64,000 nucleotides of DNA from Methylobacteriaceae bacterium (GCA_947444195.1 CANEZL010000001.1:124001-188000), one strand, 5' to 3'; counted from the first letter of the stretch, positions 54,940-64,000 are shown. Notes: a model not told the origin generated them from the letters alone. Program-made: numbers and translations.

Positions 54940-55863
54940 ATGTCCAAGCACGTCGCCGTCCTGATGGGCGGCTGGTCCTCCGAGCGGGAAATCTCGCTGC
55001 GCTCCGGCACTGCCTGCGCCCGCGCGCTGGAAGAGGCGGGGTTCCGGGTCACGCCGGTCGATGTCGGGCCGGACATCGCCACCGTGCTCACCGCGCTGAA
55101 ACCCGACGCGGCGCTCAACGCGCTGCACGGGCCGGCGGGCGAGGACGGGACGATCCAGGGCCTGCTCGAGATCCTGAAGATACCCTACACCCATTCCGGC
55201 GTGCTCGCCTCGGCGCTCGCCATGCACAAGGAGCGCGCCAAGGTGGTGATGCGGGCGGCCGGCGTTCCGGTGCCGGAGGGCCGCGTCGTTAACCGTCACG
55301 TGGCCGCGAAGTCACACGTCCTGCCCCCGCCCTACGTGCTCAAGCCCGTCTCCGAGGGCTCCTCGATGGGGGTGATCATCGTGCGCGACGGGCGCTCCCA
55401 TCCTCCCCAGATCCTCGGCTCCGAGGAATGGGTCTACGGGGACGAAGTCCTTGCGGAGACTTACATTGCGGGCCGCGAACTGACCTGCGCGGTGATGGGC
55501 GACAGGGCGCTCGGCGTCATCGAGATCAGGCCCGCCACGGGGGAGTGGTACGACTTCGACGCCAAGTACGCGGCGGGGGGCTCGATCCACGTCCTGCCCG
55601 CCGACCTTAAACCAAATGTTTACCAGCGTGTCCAAGAGTTGTCGTTAACGGCGCATCAAGCACTGGGCTGCCGGGGCGTCAGCCGTGCGGACCTTCGCTA
55701 CGACGATACACCGGGAGGAACCGGTGCCCTCGTCGTCCTCGAGGTCAACACGCAACCCGGCATGACCCAGACGAGCCTTGTGCCGGAGATGGCGGCCCAT
55801 GCGGGCTTCGGATTCGGTGAGCTCGTCCGATGGATGGTGGAGGACGCTTCTCTGGGCCGCTGA
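54940..55863 (+). CDS. ddlB: DdlB, D-alanine:D-alanine ligase
   Basis: DdlB (307 residues) makes the D-Ala-D-Ala used by MurF. KHVAVLMGGWSSEREISLRS at the N-terminus, VLKPVSEGSSMGVIIV and VLEVNTQPGMTQTSLVPEMA are ATP-grasp family signatures. ATG 54940 starts the conserved region. The part coding about residues 223-240 uses several AT-rich codons rarely used elsewhere in the window, overlapping CtrA-like half-sites. Its 3' end overlaps ftsQ by 34 bases. Confidence 0.95.
   Translation: MSKHVAVLMGGWSSEREISLRSGTACARALEEAGFRVTPVDVGPDIATVLTALKPDAALNALHGPAGEDGTIQGLLEILKIPYTHSGVLASALAMHKERAKVVMRAAGVPVPEGRVVNRHVAAKSHVLPPPYVLKPVSEGSSMGVIIVRDGRSHPPQILGSEEWVYGDEVLAETYIAGRELTCAVMGDRALGVIEIRPATGEWYDFDAKYAAGGSIHVLPADLKPNVYQRVQELSLTAHQALGCRGVSRADLRYDDTPGGTGALVVLEVNTQPGMTQTSLVPEMAAHAGFGFGELVRWMVEDASLGR
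55607..55649 (+). promoter_or_regulatory. AT-rich CtrA-like half-sites inside ddlB
   Basis: TTAA-ACCAAAT-GTTTACC (55607-55624) and GTTAAC (55644-55649) lie within the ddlB coding sequence, in a stretch of rare codons (ctt, aaa, aat, gtt, tta). An internal promoter for ftsQ-ftsA-ftsZ about 200 bases upstream of ftsQ is plausible. The first box is imperfect. Confidence 0.35.
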
Positions 55864-56759
55864 GCCCCGCTCCCGGCCTCGGCGCGCGCCTCGCGCAGGG
55901 GTTGATGGAGCCGCTCGCCCGGCGCCTGCGCGCCCGCCTCCTGCGGCAGAGGGAGCCGATCGAGCGGCGGCTGCCGCGCGGCCTCGGCGCCGTCGGCCTC
56001 TCCACCGCCTGCGCCGGCCTCGCCCTCGCCGGATTCGTGGCGAGCGGGCGCTACGACGGTTTCGTGGCCGAGTACGGCCGCCCCATGGACATCGCCGCGC
56101 GGCTCGCCGGCTTCGGCGTCGAGCGCGTGACCATCTCCGGGATCTCCCGGATGTACGAGCGCGAGGTGCTCTCCGCCGCCGGCATCGACTGGCGCAGCTC
56201 CGTTCCCTTCCTCGACGTCGCCGACGTGCGCGCGCGCCTGCTCGCCGTGCCGCTGATCGCGTCCGTCTCCGTGCGCAAGGTCTACCCGCGCGAGATCGTC
56301 ATCAACCAGGTGGAGCGGGAGCCCGCCGCGCTCTGGCAGCGCAACGGCGAGGTCAGCGTCATCGCCGCCGACGGCACCGTCATCGACACCATGCGCGACG
56401 ACCGCTACGCCAGCCTGCCCCTGGTGGTGGGGGAGGGCGCCAACGCCCGGCTCGGCGAGTATCTCGGCCTCATCGCCGCGGCGGGCCCCCTCGCGGACCG
56501 GGTCAGGGCCGGCACCTACGTCTCCGGGCGGCGCTGGACGCTGAAGCTCGACGGCGTGGACATCCGCCTGCCGGAGACCGATCCGGCCGCCGCGCTCGCC
56601 CGCCTCGTGGTGCTGGAGCGCAAGGCGGGCCTTCTCGAGAAGGACATCATCGCGGTCGACCTGCGCATGACCGACCGCGTGGTGGTCCGCCTCACGGAGG
56701 AGGCCGCCGCCGCCCGGGCCGAGGCCCAGAAGAAGCCGAAGAAGGCCACGCCATCGTGA
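55830..56759 (+). CDS. ftsQ: FtsQ, cell division protein
   Basis: FtsQ (309 residues) is a bitopic protein that ties FtsL and FtsB to the divisome. The cytoplasmic N-terminus (about 50 residues) is basic. One membrane helix follows (52-70, LGAVGLSTACAGLALAGFV). The POTRA domain begins at GVERVTISGISRMYEREVLS, and the FtsQ domain contains ERERAALWQ-like VEREPAALWQRNGEVSVIAA. The C-terminus is lysine-rich (KKPKKATPS). The ATG overlaps ddlB. An 18-codon frame overlaps its stop (see 56756). Confidence 0.92.
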   Translation: MDGGGRFSGPLSPAPGLGARLAQGLMEPLARRLRARLLRQREPIERRLPRGLGAVGLSTACAGLALAGFVASGRYDGFVAEYGRPMDIAARLAGFGVERVTISGISRMYEREVLSAAGIDWRSSVPFLDVADVRARLLAVPLIASVSVRKVYPREIVINQVEREPAALWQRNGEVSVIAADGTVIDTMRDDRYASLPLVVGEGANARLGEYLGLIAAAGPLADRVRAGTYVSGRRWTLKLDGVDIRLPETDPAAALARLVVLERKAGLLEKDIIAVDLRMTDRVVVRLTEEAAAARAEAQKKPKKATPS

Positions 56760-56812
56760 GCGATCACCGCCTGCACCGCCCCCTCGTCTCCGTCGTTCCA
56801 GTCGCCCGGTAG
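56756..56812 (+). CDS. Possible 18-residue coupled mini-ORF between ftsQ and ftsA
   Basis: GTG overlaps the ftsQ stop (GTGA) and reads VSDHRLHRPLVSVVPVAR to a TAG only 6 bases before the ftsA ATG. ftsA itself has no clear ribosome-binding site. The mini-ORF could pass ribosomes from ftsQ to ftsA, or may be chance. Confidence 0.2.
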   Translation: MSDHRLHRPLVSVVPVAR

Positions 56813-56818
56813 CGTTCG

Positions 56819-58141
56819 ATGCACAGCCATCACGGCCTCACGCCGCGCCTGAAGCCGCTCTCCGCCCGTCGGGCCGCCACGCTCTCGGTGCTCGACATCG
56901 GCACGAGCAAGGTGGTCTGCCTCGTGGCCGAGCTGCAGCCCGCCGAGGCGCTCACCACGCTGAAGGGCCGCACGCATCTGGCGCGCATCATCGGCATCGG
57001 CCACCAGCGCTCCCTCGGCCTGAAGGGCGGCGCCATCGTCGATCTGGAGGCCGCCGAGGGCGCGATCCGGCAGGCGGTCCACGCCGCCGAGCGGATGGCG
57101 AAGGTCGAGGTCCAGTCGGTCATCGTCAACATGTCCGGCGGGCGGATCGGCTCGCAGCATTTCCAGGCCCGCGTCGGCGTGCGCACCGGCACCGTGACCG
57201 GCCAGGACGTCGAGCGCGTGCTGGAGACGGCGAGCGCCCACGGCGTCAGCCCCGGCCGCGCCGTGCTCCACGCGCTCCCCACGGGCTACGCCCTCGACGG
57301 CCAGGGCGCGGTCATCGATCCCTCGGGCATGATCGGCGAGGCGCTCGGCGTGGATCTCCACGTCGTCACCGCGGAGGCGGCCGCCGCCCGCAACGTCATG
57401 CTCGCCGTCGAGCACTGCCATCTCGGCGTCGAGGCGGTGATCGCCACCCCCTACGCCGCCGGCCTCTCCGCCCTCGTGGACGACGAGGCGGAGATGGGGG
57501 TGTGCGTGGTCGACATGGGCGGCGGCACCACGAGCTTCGGCGTGTTCTCGGGGGGCCATCTCGTCCACGTGGACGCCATCGCGGTCGGCGGCCACCACGT
57601 CACCATGGACATCGCCCGCGGCCTCTCCACCCGGGTCGCGGCGGCCGAGCGGCTGAAGACCCTCTACGGCTCGGCCATCGCCACCCCCTCCGACGAGCGC
57701 GACATGATCGCGGTCCACGGCGTCGGCGAGGAGGAGGGCGAGGCCCCAGCCCACGTGCCGCGCTCCCACCTCGTGCGCATCATCAAGCCGCGCGTGGAGG
57801 AGGTGGTGGAACTGGTGCGCGACCGCCTGCGCGCGGCGGGCTTCGCGGCCCAGGCCGGGCGCCGCGTCGTCCTCACCGGCGGGGCGAGCCAGCTCGTGGG
57901 CATGCCCGAGGTCGCCCGGCGGGTCATGCAGGGTCAGGTCCGGATCGGCCGGCCCCTCGGCATCCGCGGCCTTCCGGAAGCGGCCAAGGGCCCGGCCTTC
58001 TCCGCGGCGGTCGGCCTGCTCGTCTACCCGCAGGTGGCACACGCCGAGCATTTCGAGCCGCGGGGACAGGGCGTCTTCGCCGGCACCGGCACGGACGGCT
58101 ACTTCTCGCGGGTCGGCCGCTGGATCCGCGACAGCTTCTGA
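56819..58141 (+). CDS. ftsA: FtsA, actin-like cell division ATPase
   Basis: FtsA (440 residues) tethers FtsZ to the membrane. Actin-fold nucleotide segments are [18 protein letters not shown] (phosphate 1), [19 protein letters not shown] (phosphate 2) and [19 protein letters not shown] (adenosine). The C-terminus ends in a likely amphipathic membrane-binding helix (VGRWIRDSF). The N-terminal 20 residues are basic. No ribosome-binding site is obvious before the ATG. ftsZ follows after 91 bases. Confidence 0.95.
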   Translation: MHSHHGLTPRLKPLSARRAATLSVLDIGTSKVVCLVAELQPAEALTTLKGRTHLARIIGIGHQRSLGLKGGAIVDLEAAEGAIRQAVHAAERMAKVEVQSVIVNMSGGRIGSQHFQARVGVRTGTVTGQDVERVLETASAHGVSPGRAVLHALPTGYALDGQGAVIDPSGMIGEALGVDLHVVTAEAAAARNVMLAVEHCHLGVEAVIATPYAAGLSALVDDEAEMGVCVVDMGGGTTSFGVFSGGHLVHVDAIAVGGHHVTMDIARGLSTRVAAAERLKTLYGSAIATPSDERDMIAVHGVGEEEGEAPAHVPRSHLVRIIKPRVEEVVELVRDRLRAAGFAAQAGRRVVLTGGASQLVGMPEVARRVMQGQVRIGRPLGIRGLPEAAKGPAFSAAVGLLVYPQVAHAEHFEPRGQGVFAGTGTDGYFSRVGRWIRDSF

Positions 58142-58232
58142 GGTTTCCCGGCCCCCGGTGGGGGTCGTTCTCGACGAATCCGGCGCCCGCTCGCGCCGCA
58201 CGCAACACAGAGGTCACGAGAGGCTCGACACC

Positions 58233-59978
58233 ATGGCCATTTCCCTCCAGGCGCCCGACATCCGCGAACTCAAGCCCCGCATCACCGTGTTCGGCGTCGG
58301 CGGCGCCGGCGGCAACGCCGTCAACAACATGATCGAGTCGGGCCTTCTCGGCTGCGAGTTCGTGGTGGCGAACACCGACGCGCAGGCGCTGACCTCGTCC
58401 AAGGCCGAGCGCGTCATCCAGATGGGCCTCAACGTCACGCAGGGTCTCGGCGCCGGCTCGCACCCGGAGGTCGGCTCGGCCGCCGCCGACGAGGTGATCG
58501 ACGAGATCCGCGACCAGCTCTCGGGGGCGCACATGTGCTTCATCACCGCAGGCATGGGCGGCGGCACCGGCACGGGCGCGGCCCCGGTCATCGCCCGCGC
58601 GGCCCGCGACATGGGCATCCTCACGGTGGGCGTCGTCACGAAGCCGTTCCAGTTCGAGGGCATGCGCCGCATGCGCACCGCCGAGGCCGGCATCCAGGAG
58701 CTCCAGGCCGCCGTGGACACCCTCATCGTGATCCCGAACCAGAACCTGTTCCGGGTCGCCAACGAGAAGACCACCTTCGCCGACGCCTTCGCCATGGCCG
58801 ACCAGGTGCTCTACTCGGGCGTGGCCTGCATCACCGACCTGATGGTGAAGGAAGGCCTGATCAACCTCGACTTCGCCGACGTGCGCGCGATCATGCGCGG
58901 CATGGGCAAGGCGATGATGGGCACGGGCGAGGCGTCGGGCGAGAAGCGCGCCAGCCGCGCCGCGGAGGCCGCCATCGCCAACCCGCTCCTCGACGACGTG
59001 TCGATGAAGGGCGCGCGCGGCCTGCTGATCTCGATCACCGGCGGCTCGGACCTCACCCTGTACGAGCTCGACGAGGCGGCCACCCGCATCCGCGAGGAGG
59101 TCGATCAGGAGGCCAACATCATCCTGGGCGCCACCTTCGACGAGAGTCTCGACGGCATCATCCGCGTCTCGGTGGTCGCCACCGGGATCGAGCACGCCCT
59201 GATCTCCGCGAACTCGCCGAACAACCCGGCCATCGCCGAGACCGAGCAGCGCATCGCCGAGGTCGCCGAGCGCCTGCGCTCCGAGGCCCGCACCCGCGCC
59301 GCCGCCGCCCAGCCCGCCCCGGCCGTCCGCGCCGAGGCCCCCGTGCAGCAGATCCCGGCCGCTCCGGTCGTCGCCGCGCCGGCTCCCGCGCCCGTCATGC
59401 CCCCGATGCCGGAGCCCGTCGTCGACACCGCGGCGCTGATGCGGGACGACATCGTGCTGACCCACGCCCAGCCGCGCGCCGCCGCGCCCTTCGTGCCGCA
59501 CCCGGCCGCGCCGCAGCCGGAGCCGGCGCCCCAGCACCATGCCGGCCCGTTCGTGCCGCCGCGTCCGGCCGCCCCGGCCGCCGCCCCCCTCGCCCGCGCC
59601 CCGCGCATGCCGCAGATCCACGAGCTGCCCCCGATCGCGCAGAATCAGATCATGGCGACCCGCAACGAGCCGGCGGCCGAGCCCGCCGACGCCAAGCGGA
59701 CCTCGCTGCTGCGTCGCCTCGCCACGGTCGGCTTCGGCGGTCGCCGCGAGGAGGCCGAGGTTCCGGCCCCGCGCCCCGCGCCCCGCGCCCCGCAGCCCCA
59801 GGCTCCGATGCACGCCCCGGCGCCGCAGGCCCCGCGCAGCGCCGCTCCGCAGGCCGCCCCGGCCTACCGCGCCCCCCAGGGCAACCTCGACGCCCAGGGC
59901 CGTGCGGCGCCCCAGCCCCGGATGATGGACGACGATCACCTGGAGATCCCGGCCTTCCTGCGCCGCCAGGCCAACTGA
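58233..59978 (+). CDS. ftsZ: FtsZ, tubulin-like cell division GTPase
   Basis: FtsZ (581 residues) forms the Z ring. The globular GTPase domain (about 1-330) contains [15 protein letters not shown] and the tubulin signature [16 protein letters not shown] long proline/alanine-rich linker (about 350-560) follows, as in other Rhizobiales, which makes it longer than the roughly 380 residues of enterobacterial FtsZ. The conserved tail [16 protein letters not shown] is the binding site for FtsA and other partners. ATG 58233 opens [20 protein letters not shown]; an upstream in-frame ATG is not conserved. A terminator hairpin follows. Confidence 0.97.
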   Translation: MAISLQAPDIRELKPRITVFGVGGAGGNAVNNMIESGLLGCEFVVANTDAQALTSSKAERVIQMGLNVTQGLGAGSHPEVGSAAADEVIDEIRDQLSGAHMCFITAGMGGGTGTGAAPVIARAARDMGILTVGVVTKPFQFEGMRRMRTAEAGIQELQAAVDTLIVIPNQNLFRVANEKTTFADAFAMADQVLYSGVACITDLMVKEGLINLDFADVRAIMRGMGKAMMGTGEASGEKRASRAAEAAIANPLLDDVSMKGARGLLISITGGSDLTLYELDEAATRIREEVDQEANIILGATFDESLDGIIRVSVVATGIEHALISANSPNNPAIAETEQRIAEVAERLRSEARTRAAAAQPAPAVRAEAPVQQIPAAPVVAAPAPAPVMPPMPEPVVDTAALMRDDIVLTHAQPRAAAPFVPHPAAPQPEPAPQHHAGPFVPPRPAAPAAAPLARAPRMPQIHELPPIAQNQIMATRNEPAAEPADAKRTSLLRRLATVGFGGRREEAEVPAPRPAPRAPQPQAPMHAPAPQAPRSAAPQAAPAYRAPQGNLDAQGRAAPQPRMMDDDHLEIPAFLRRQAN

Positions 59979-60017
59979 GCCCCGGGACCCGCCCGAACGG
60001 GTCCCGACGCGTCCGAG

Positions 60018-60046
60018 AGCCCGCCCTCCGCCCGGAGGAGCGGGCT
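60018..60046 (+). terminator. Rho-independent-type terminator after ftsZ
   Basis: AGCCCGC (60018-60024) pairs with GCGGGCT (60040-60046), with an inner CCTCCG/CGGAGG stem, followed by tttcg. It closes the dcw cluster transcript. Confidence 0.7.
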
Positions 60047-60146
60047 TTCGCATGTGCGAAACGCCATGCTGCACGTGCGAGGCGGCTCGTCCGGCCGGGA
60101 CCGTGGTGCATCGGTGCAACAGGACTTGCCGCAGGCTTACGCCGCG

Positions 60147-60162
60147 TTAACCATATCTTAAC
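60147..60162 (+). promoter_or_regulatory. CtrA-like box upstream of lpxC
   Basis: TTAA-CCATATC-TTAAC matches the CtrA consensus TTAA-N7-TTAAC exactly. It lies about 233 bases before lpxC, downstream of the ftsZ terminator. Confidence 0.6.
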
Positions 60163-60394
60163 TGCCTGATGAATCGTTTCTTTTAGGAATTTGGGCGAAA
60201 GCGTGTCTGTAACAGAGCGTAAGAATCCGTGATTTGGCTGGCTTTTGCTGCACCGCTATAAAACCATCGCGCAATCAAAAAGCAGCGCCCGGTCGGGGTG
60301 CCGCAGCAGGGCTTCAAGCAACGGACGGATCGGGTTGTCGCGGCGCCTCGCCAGGGGCGGACGCCGGTGGCAGGTCACGGCCGAGGGCTAAGGA

Positions 60395-61336
60395 ATGCGA
60401 GCGAATCAGCAGACGACCCTCAAGGGCGCGGTGACCCTCAGCGGCATCGGCGTCCATTCCGGAAATCCGGCGGCGATCACCATCCATCCGGCCGCCGCCA
60501 ATCACGGAATCGCCTTTCTCCGAACCGGCATGCAGAGCGGCAACGACCGCCTGATCAAGGCCCACCACGCCTGCGTCTCGGCCACCGAGCTCTGCACCGT
60601 CATCGGCGATGTCGAGACCGGTGCGGTCGCCACCATCGAGCACCTGATGTCCGCCCTCTACGGTCTGGGCGTCGACAACGCCCTGGTCGAGATCGACGGG
60701 CCCGAGATGCCGATCCTCGACGGGAGCGCGCTGCCCTTCGTACAGGCCATCGACCGCACGGGCCTCACGGGCTGCGGGGCCCCGCGCCGCTGGATCAAGG
60801 TTCTCCGCCACGTCCGCATCGAGGCGGGCCAGGCCTTCGCCGAACTCCGCCCGATCGACCGGGGCTTCCGCCTCGACGTGGAGATCGACTTCGCCAACCC
60901 CGTGATCGGCCGCAGCCGGAAGGCGATGGACCTCAGCCCGGCGGCCTACCGCCGCGAGATCGCGGGCGCCCGCACCTTCGGCATGATGAAGGACGTGGAG
61001 CGCTACTGGAAGGCGGGCTTTGCGCTGGGCGCCTCCCTCGAGAACACGGTCGCCGTCGGCGAGACCGCCGTCGTCAACCCCGAGGGCCTGCGCTTCGCCG
61101 ACGAGTTCGTCCGCCACAAGATCCTCGACGCCGTCGGCGATCTCGCCCTCGCCGGCCTGCCGATCCAGGGCGCCTACCGCTCCTATTGCGGCGGCCACCG
61201 CATGAATGTCGGCGTGCTCACCGCCCTGTTCAGCGACCGCGCCAACTACGCGATCGTCGAGGCGCAGACCCCGCGCCGGGAGACCGCTCTGGCCGATCTC
61301 GGCCTCGGCCTCGTCGCCTTCGCCGGCGACCTCTGA
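60395..61336 (+). CDS. lpxC: LpxC, UDP-3-O-acyl-N-acetylglucosamine deacetylase
   Basis: LpxC (313 residues) is the zinc deacetylase that commits to lipid A synthesis. Zinc and catalytic segments are TIEHLMSALYGLGVDNALVE (HLMSA motif), EFVRHKILDAVGDLAL (histidine and aspartate ligands) and CGGHRMNVGVLTAL (catalytic histidine region). IGVHSGNPAAITIHPA is the usual N-terminus. Position after ftsZ is conserved in alphaproteobacteria. Length is within the family range. Confidence 0.95.
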   Translation: MRANQQTTLKGAVTLSGIGVHSGNPAAITIHPAAANHGIAFLRTGMQSGNDRLIKAHHACVSATELCTVIGDVETGAVATIEHLMSALYGLGVDNALVEIDGPEMPILDGSALPFVQAIDRTGLTGCGAPRRWIKVLRHVRIEAGQAFAELRPIDRGFRLDVEIDFANPVIGRSRKAMDLSPAAYRREIAGARTFGMMKDVERYWKAGFALGASLENTVAVGETAVVNPEGLRFADEFVRHKILDAVGDLALAGLPIQGAYRSYCGGHRMNVGVLTALFSDRANYAIVEAQTPRRETALADLGLGLVAFAGDL

Positions 61337-61560
61337 CACCTCCGTTGCACGCAGGACACACGGGCCGAGCGATTGCAGGGGCCGCGGCCCTGCCGCTTTC
61401 GCGCCCGAATCGAGCGTCACGGTGAAGCGTCCGTGAAGGGCCCGAGGCATCCGGCGTGCGTCCCGCACACCGCCGCCGCGGCTCCGGCTCGGGATCAGAT
61501 CATGGAAGGGCGGCACGAACCGGCACAGACCGGACGCGCCCGTTCGGGAAAGAACCGCTG

Positions 61561-62436
61561 ATGCGCCGTATCCCCCGCTCCCGCAAGGCCTCGGCCGCCC
61601 TCGTGGCCATGCTCGGCCTCGGCCTCGGCGGCTGCGACTTCGACCCGACGGGCCTCTTCGCCGAGAAGTACAAGCCCGAGGTGGTGCAGAACACGCCCGC
61701 CGACAAGCTCTACAGCGAAGGCCTCGCCAAGCTGGAGGACAGCGACTACGAGGCCGCGGTCAAGAAGTTCGACAGCCTCGACAAGCAGTACGCCTATTCG
61801 GACTGGTCCCGTAAGGCGCTGCTGATGACCGCCTACTCGAACTACCAGGGCCAGAAGTACGACGACGCGATCAACGCCTCGAAGCGCTACCTGCAGCGTC
61901 ACCCCGCCAGCAAGGATGCGGCCTACGCGCAGTATCTGATGGCGATGTCGCAGTACAAGCAGATCCCCGACGTGACCCGCGACCAGGACCGCTCCGAGAA
62001 GGCGCTCGTCGCGCTCCAGGAGCTCGTCCAGCGCTACCCGACCTCGGAATACGCCGCCGACGCCAAGGCCAAGATCCAGATCACCCGCGACCAGCTCGCC
62101 GGCAAGGAGATGGAGGTCGGCCGCTTCTACCTCGAGAAGCGCAACTTTCCGGCCGCGATCAACCGCTTCCGCGACGTGGTCGCCAAGTACCAGACCACCC
62201 GCCACGCCGAGGAAGCGCTCATGCGCCTCACCGAGGCCTACATGGCGCTCGGCATCACGGGCGAGGCCCAGAACTCGGCGGCGGTGCTGGGTCACAACTT
62301 CCCCGACAGCCCCTGGTACAAGGACGCGCACGCGCTCCTGCAGACCGGCGGCCTCCAGCCGCGCGAGGAGAAGTCTTCCTTCCTGAGCAAGATCTACAGC
62401 TCGGTGATGGGCCGCAAGACCGCCTCGGCCGAGTAA
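61561..62436 (+). CDS. bamD: BamD, outer-membrane assembly lipoprotein
   Basis: BamD (291 residues) is the essential lipoprotein of the BAM complex that folds outer-membrane proteins. A signal peptide ends in the lipobox LGLGGC (cysteine near residue 25). Tetratricopeptide-like repeats follow, such as ADKLYSEGLAKLEDSDYEAA, NYQGQKYDDAINASKRYLQR and YLEKRNFPAAINRFRDVVAK. The ATG at 61561 is chosen because the signal sequence starts here; the upstream open frame lacks similarity. A strong terminator follows. Confidence 0.93.
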   Translation: MRRIPRSRKASAALVAMLGLGLGGCDFDPTGLFAEKYKPEVVQNTPADKLYSEGLAKLEDSDYEAAVKKFDSLDKQYAYSDWSRKALLMTAYSNYQGQKYDDAINASKRYLQRHPASKDAAYAQYLMAMSQYKQIPDVTRDQDRSEKALVALQELVQRYPTSEYAADAKAKIQITRDQLAGKEMEVGRFYLEKRNFPAAINRFRDVVAKYQTTRHAEEALMRLTEAYMALGITGEAQNSAAVLGHNFPDSPWYKDAHALLQTGGLQPREEKSSFLSKIYSSVMGRKTASAE

Positions 62437-62930
62437 GGACGCCCGCCGACACGACGAAGACATGGGCCGTGCCCGATCCGAGCGATCGGGCACGGCCTTC
62501 GGCGTCGAAGATGGCCGCAGCTTCACGGTGGCCTGCAACCGGCGACTGCCCGCCTTCGGAGCGAGGTATCCGCTCCTCGAACGCCCTTCAGCCTGCCGCC
62601 GATGAGCGTGCGCCGCCGCCTCGGCATGCGCCGCACCGATCGGGCTTGATGCCGGAATCACGCCAGCGCGCAGCCGGGGCACCGCGCGACCTTCGGCGCT
62701 CTCTGCGGCGGTTCGCCGGACAACGCGGCGATCGACGGCGCCCCTGCGTGATGACTTCGCCCGCGCCGCGTCAAGCCTCCTGAGACCGCCGACCGCGTGC
62801 CCCTCGTCGCCTGGGCGAGATGCGACCGATGCGTCGGCGCGGCGCGTATTTTCGGCGTGAACTCGCGCGCCCTTCGGGCTAAACGACCACACCCGCGACC
62901 CGGGCGCAGTACAGGGAAACGTGTCCCAGC
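62437..62930. other. bamD-recN intergenic region
   Basis: 494 bases with a terminator at the left end and the recN leader at the right. An open frame from 62469 to 62783 reads MPDPSDRARPSASKMAAASR; it begins inside the terminator and has composition typical of GC-rich noise, so it is not called. No RNA gene or repeat was recognised. Confidence 0.5.
62465..62497 (+). terminator. Terminator after bamD
   Basis: A perfect 14-bp stem (62465-62478 with 62484-62497) encloses a 5-base loop (cgagc) and is followed by ttc. It lies 28 bases after the bamD stop. Confidence 0.7.
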
Positions 62931-64000
62931 ATGCTCGTGCAGCTTGCGATCCGCGACATCGTACTGATCGACAAGCTCGAGCTGAACTTCCGCGACGGGC
63001 TGAGCGTCCTCACCGGCGAGACCGGTGCGGGCAAGTCGATCCTCCTCGACGCCTTCGCCCTCGCCCTCGGCGGGCGCGGGGACGGGCGGCTCGTGCGCCA
63101 CGGCGAGAGCCAGGGCAGCATCACCGCGGTGTTCGACGCCCCCCTCGACCATCCCGCCCGCCGCATCGCCGCCGAGGCGGAGATCGACACGGAAGGCGAC
63201 CTGATCCTGCGGCGCACGCAGATGGCCGACGGGCGCACCCGCGCCTTCGTCAACGACCAGCCCGTGGGCGTGCAGGTGCTGCGGGCCATCGGCGCGGCGC
63301 TGGTGGAGATCCACGGCCAGCACGACGACCGGGCCCTGGCCGATGCGGGCACCCACCGGGCGATCCTCGACGCCTTCGGCAGCCTGCACGGGCCCCTCGC
63401 CGCGGTCGCGGACGCCGCCCGCCGGGTGCGCGCCGCCCGCACCGCCCTCGACCAGCAGCGCGCCCGCGTCGAGGCCGCGCGCAAAGAGGTCGATTTCCTG
63501 CGCCACGCGGTGGAGGAACTCGGCGAGCTCGATCCCAAGCCCGGCGAGGAGGCGAGCCTCGCCGAGCGCCGCACCGTGATGCAGCAGAGCGAGAAGGTCG
63601 CCCGCGACCTGAACGAGGCCCTCGACGCGGTCGGCGGCCCCCATTCCGGGGTGCCCCATCTCTCGGCCGCCGTGCGCAGGCTGGAGCGCCGGGCGGCGCA
63701 GCTGCCGGCCCTGGTCGATCCCTGCGTGGCCGCCCTCGATGCCGCCCTCGTCGCCCTCGACGAGGCCCGCGCCGTCCTCGACGCGGCGGTGGCGGAGACC
63801 GAGTTCGACCCGCGCGAGCTGGAACGGGTGGAGGAGCGGCTCTTCGCCCTGCGCGCCGCCGCGCGCAAATACGACGTGGCCGCCGACGACCTCGCCGCCC
63901 TGCGCGAGCGCTATGCCGGCGACGTCGCCGCCATCGATGCCGGCGAGGAGGCCCTCACCGGCCTGGAACAGGCCCTGTCGGAGGCCGAGCGGCGCTATGC
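62931..64000 (+). CDS. recN: RecN, DNA repair SMC-like ATPase (5' part only)
   Basis: RecN acts early in double-strand break repair. The first 356 residues are present; the gene runs off the window. The N-terminus MLVQLAIRDIVLIDKLELNF is followed by the Walker A motif GETGAGKSILLDAFALALGG. ALVEIHGQHDDRALAD is the RecN-specific segment after the ATPase core, and a long coiled-coil arm starts near residue 160 (ALDQQRARVEAARKEVDFLR). The bamD-recN(-ligA) order is common in alphaproteobacteria. Confidence 0.94.
   Translation, partial: MLVQLAIRDIVLIDKLELNFRDGLSVLTGETGAGKSILLDAFALALGGRGDGRLVRHGESQGSITAVFDAPLDHPARRIAAEAEIDTEGDLILRRTQMADGRTRAFVNDQPVGVQVLRAIGAALVEIHGQHDDRALADAGTHRAILDAFGSLHGPLAAVADAARRVRAARTALDQQRARVEAARKEVDFLRHAVEELGELDPKPGEEASLAERRTVMQQSEKVARDLNEALDAVGGPHSGVPHLSAAVRRLERRAAQLPALVDPCVAALDAALVALDEARAVLDAAVAETEFDPRELERVEERLFALRAAARKYDVAADDLAALRERYAGDVAAIDAGEEALTGLEQALSEAERRY

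Larger units (their letters stand above)
59979..60394. other. ftsZ-lpxC intergenic region
   Basis: 416 bases. The first part holds a terminator hairpin (60018-60046). The middle (about 60140-60280) is the most AT-rich stretch in region 3, with a CtrA-like box and sequence such as ctataaaacc, and probably contains the lpxC promoter. No gene was recognised. Confidence 0.6.

Noticed and set aside
62469-62783. A 104-residue frame between bamD and recN
   Set aside because: It starts inside the bamD terminator and has no protein-like features.

Overview
The window looks like chromosome of a very GC-rich, aerobic, bacteriochlorophyll-a-making alphaproteobacterium, most likely a Methylobacterium-type organism (Rhizobiales). 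The basis is the Rhizobiales-style photosynthesis gene order with the aerobic cyclase AcsF and a four-haem PufC, PpsR-type operators, a CtrA-like box, an alphaproteobacterial RNase P RNA, long-tailed FtsZ and rhizobial-type palindromic repeats. The genus is inferred and was not tested by any search.

Region 1 (1-29.1 kb) is a nearly complete photosynthesis gene cluster. A rightward run bchL(partial)-bchM-lhaA-puhA-puhB-puhC-orf100-acsF-puhE-hemA-bchI-bchD-bchO-crtI-crtB-orf50 meets the leftward pair crtD-crtC. From the crtD/crtE divergent promoter a second rightward run continues: crtE-crtF-bchC-bchX-bchY-bchZ-pufQ-pufB-pufA-pufL-pufM-pufC. A soluble c-type cytochrome gene faces pufC. Together these genes make 5-aminolevulinate (hemA), carry Mg-protoporphyrin to bacteriochlorophyllide (bchI/D/O/M, acsF, bchL, bchC/X/Y/Z), make acyclic carotenoids of the spirilloxanthin/spheroidene type (crtE/B/I/C/D/F; no crtA seen), and build the reaction centre and LH1 (pufB/A/L/M/C, puhA/B/C/E, lhaA). 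Four exact TGT-N12-ACA palindromes and one near-match mark the crtI, crtD/crtE and bchC control regions. At bchC, three of these sites are spaced exactly 26 bp apart.

Region 2 (29.3-35.8 kb) is a mixed accessory stretch: glpD, a DUF4440-like gene, nnrD-like, a histidine phosphatase, a degenerate IS5-family element, an AT-richer island, a glyoxalase gene, and rnpB.

Region 3 (35.8-60 kb) is the division and cell-wall (dcw) cluster: rsmH-ftsL-ftsI-murE-murF-mraY-murD-[LOV kinase, PAS-PAS chemoreceptor]-ftsW-murG-murC-[DUF559]-murB-[SMI1/KNR4]-ddlB-ftsQ-ftsA-ftsZ. The bracketed genes are not core members. The most striking is a blue-light LOV histidine kinase convergent with a soluble chemoreceptor between murD and ftsW. 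lpxC, bamD and the start of recN follow (60.4-64 kb). No mraZ is seen upstream of rsmH.

Non-coding features of note are: a two-hairpin repeat of about 100 bp, present as two inverted copies 32 kb apart, both at convergent gene ends; a composite array of palindromes that forms the 3' part of the DUF559 frame and supplies the murB ribosome-binding site; two 45-bp palindromic repeats; strong hairpins between pufA and pufL; and CtrA-like sites upstream of rsmH and lpxC. No tRNA, rRNA or CRISPR array was seen. No wholly new enzymatic system was recognised; the best leads are the PpsR operator geometry, the LOV/chemoreceptor pair and the repeat elements.
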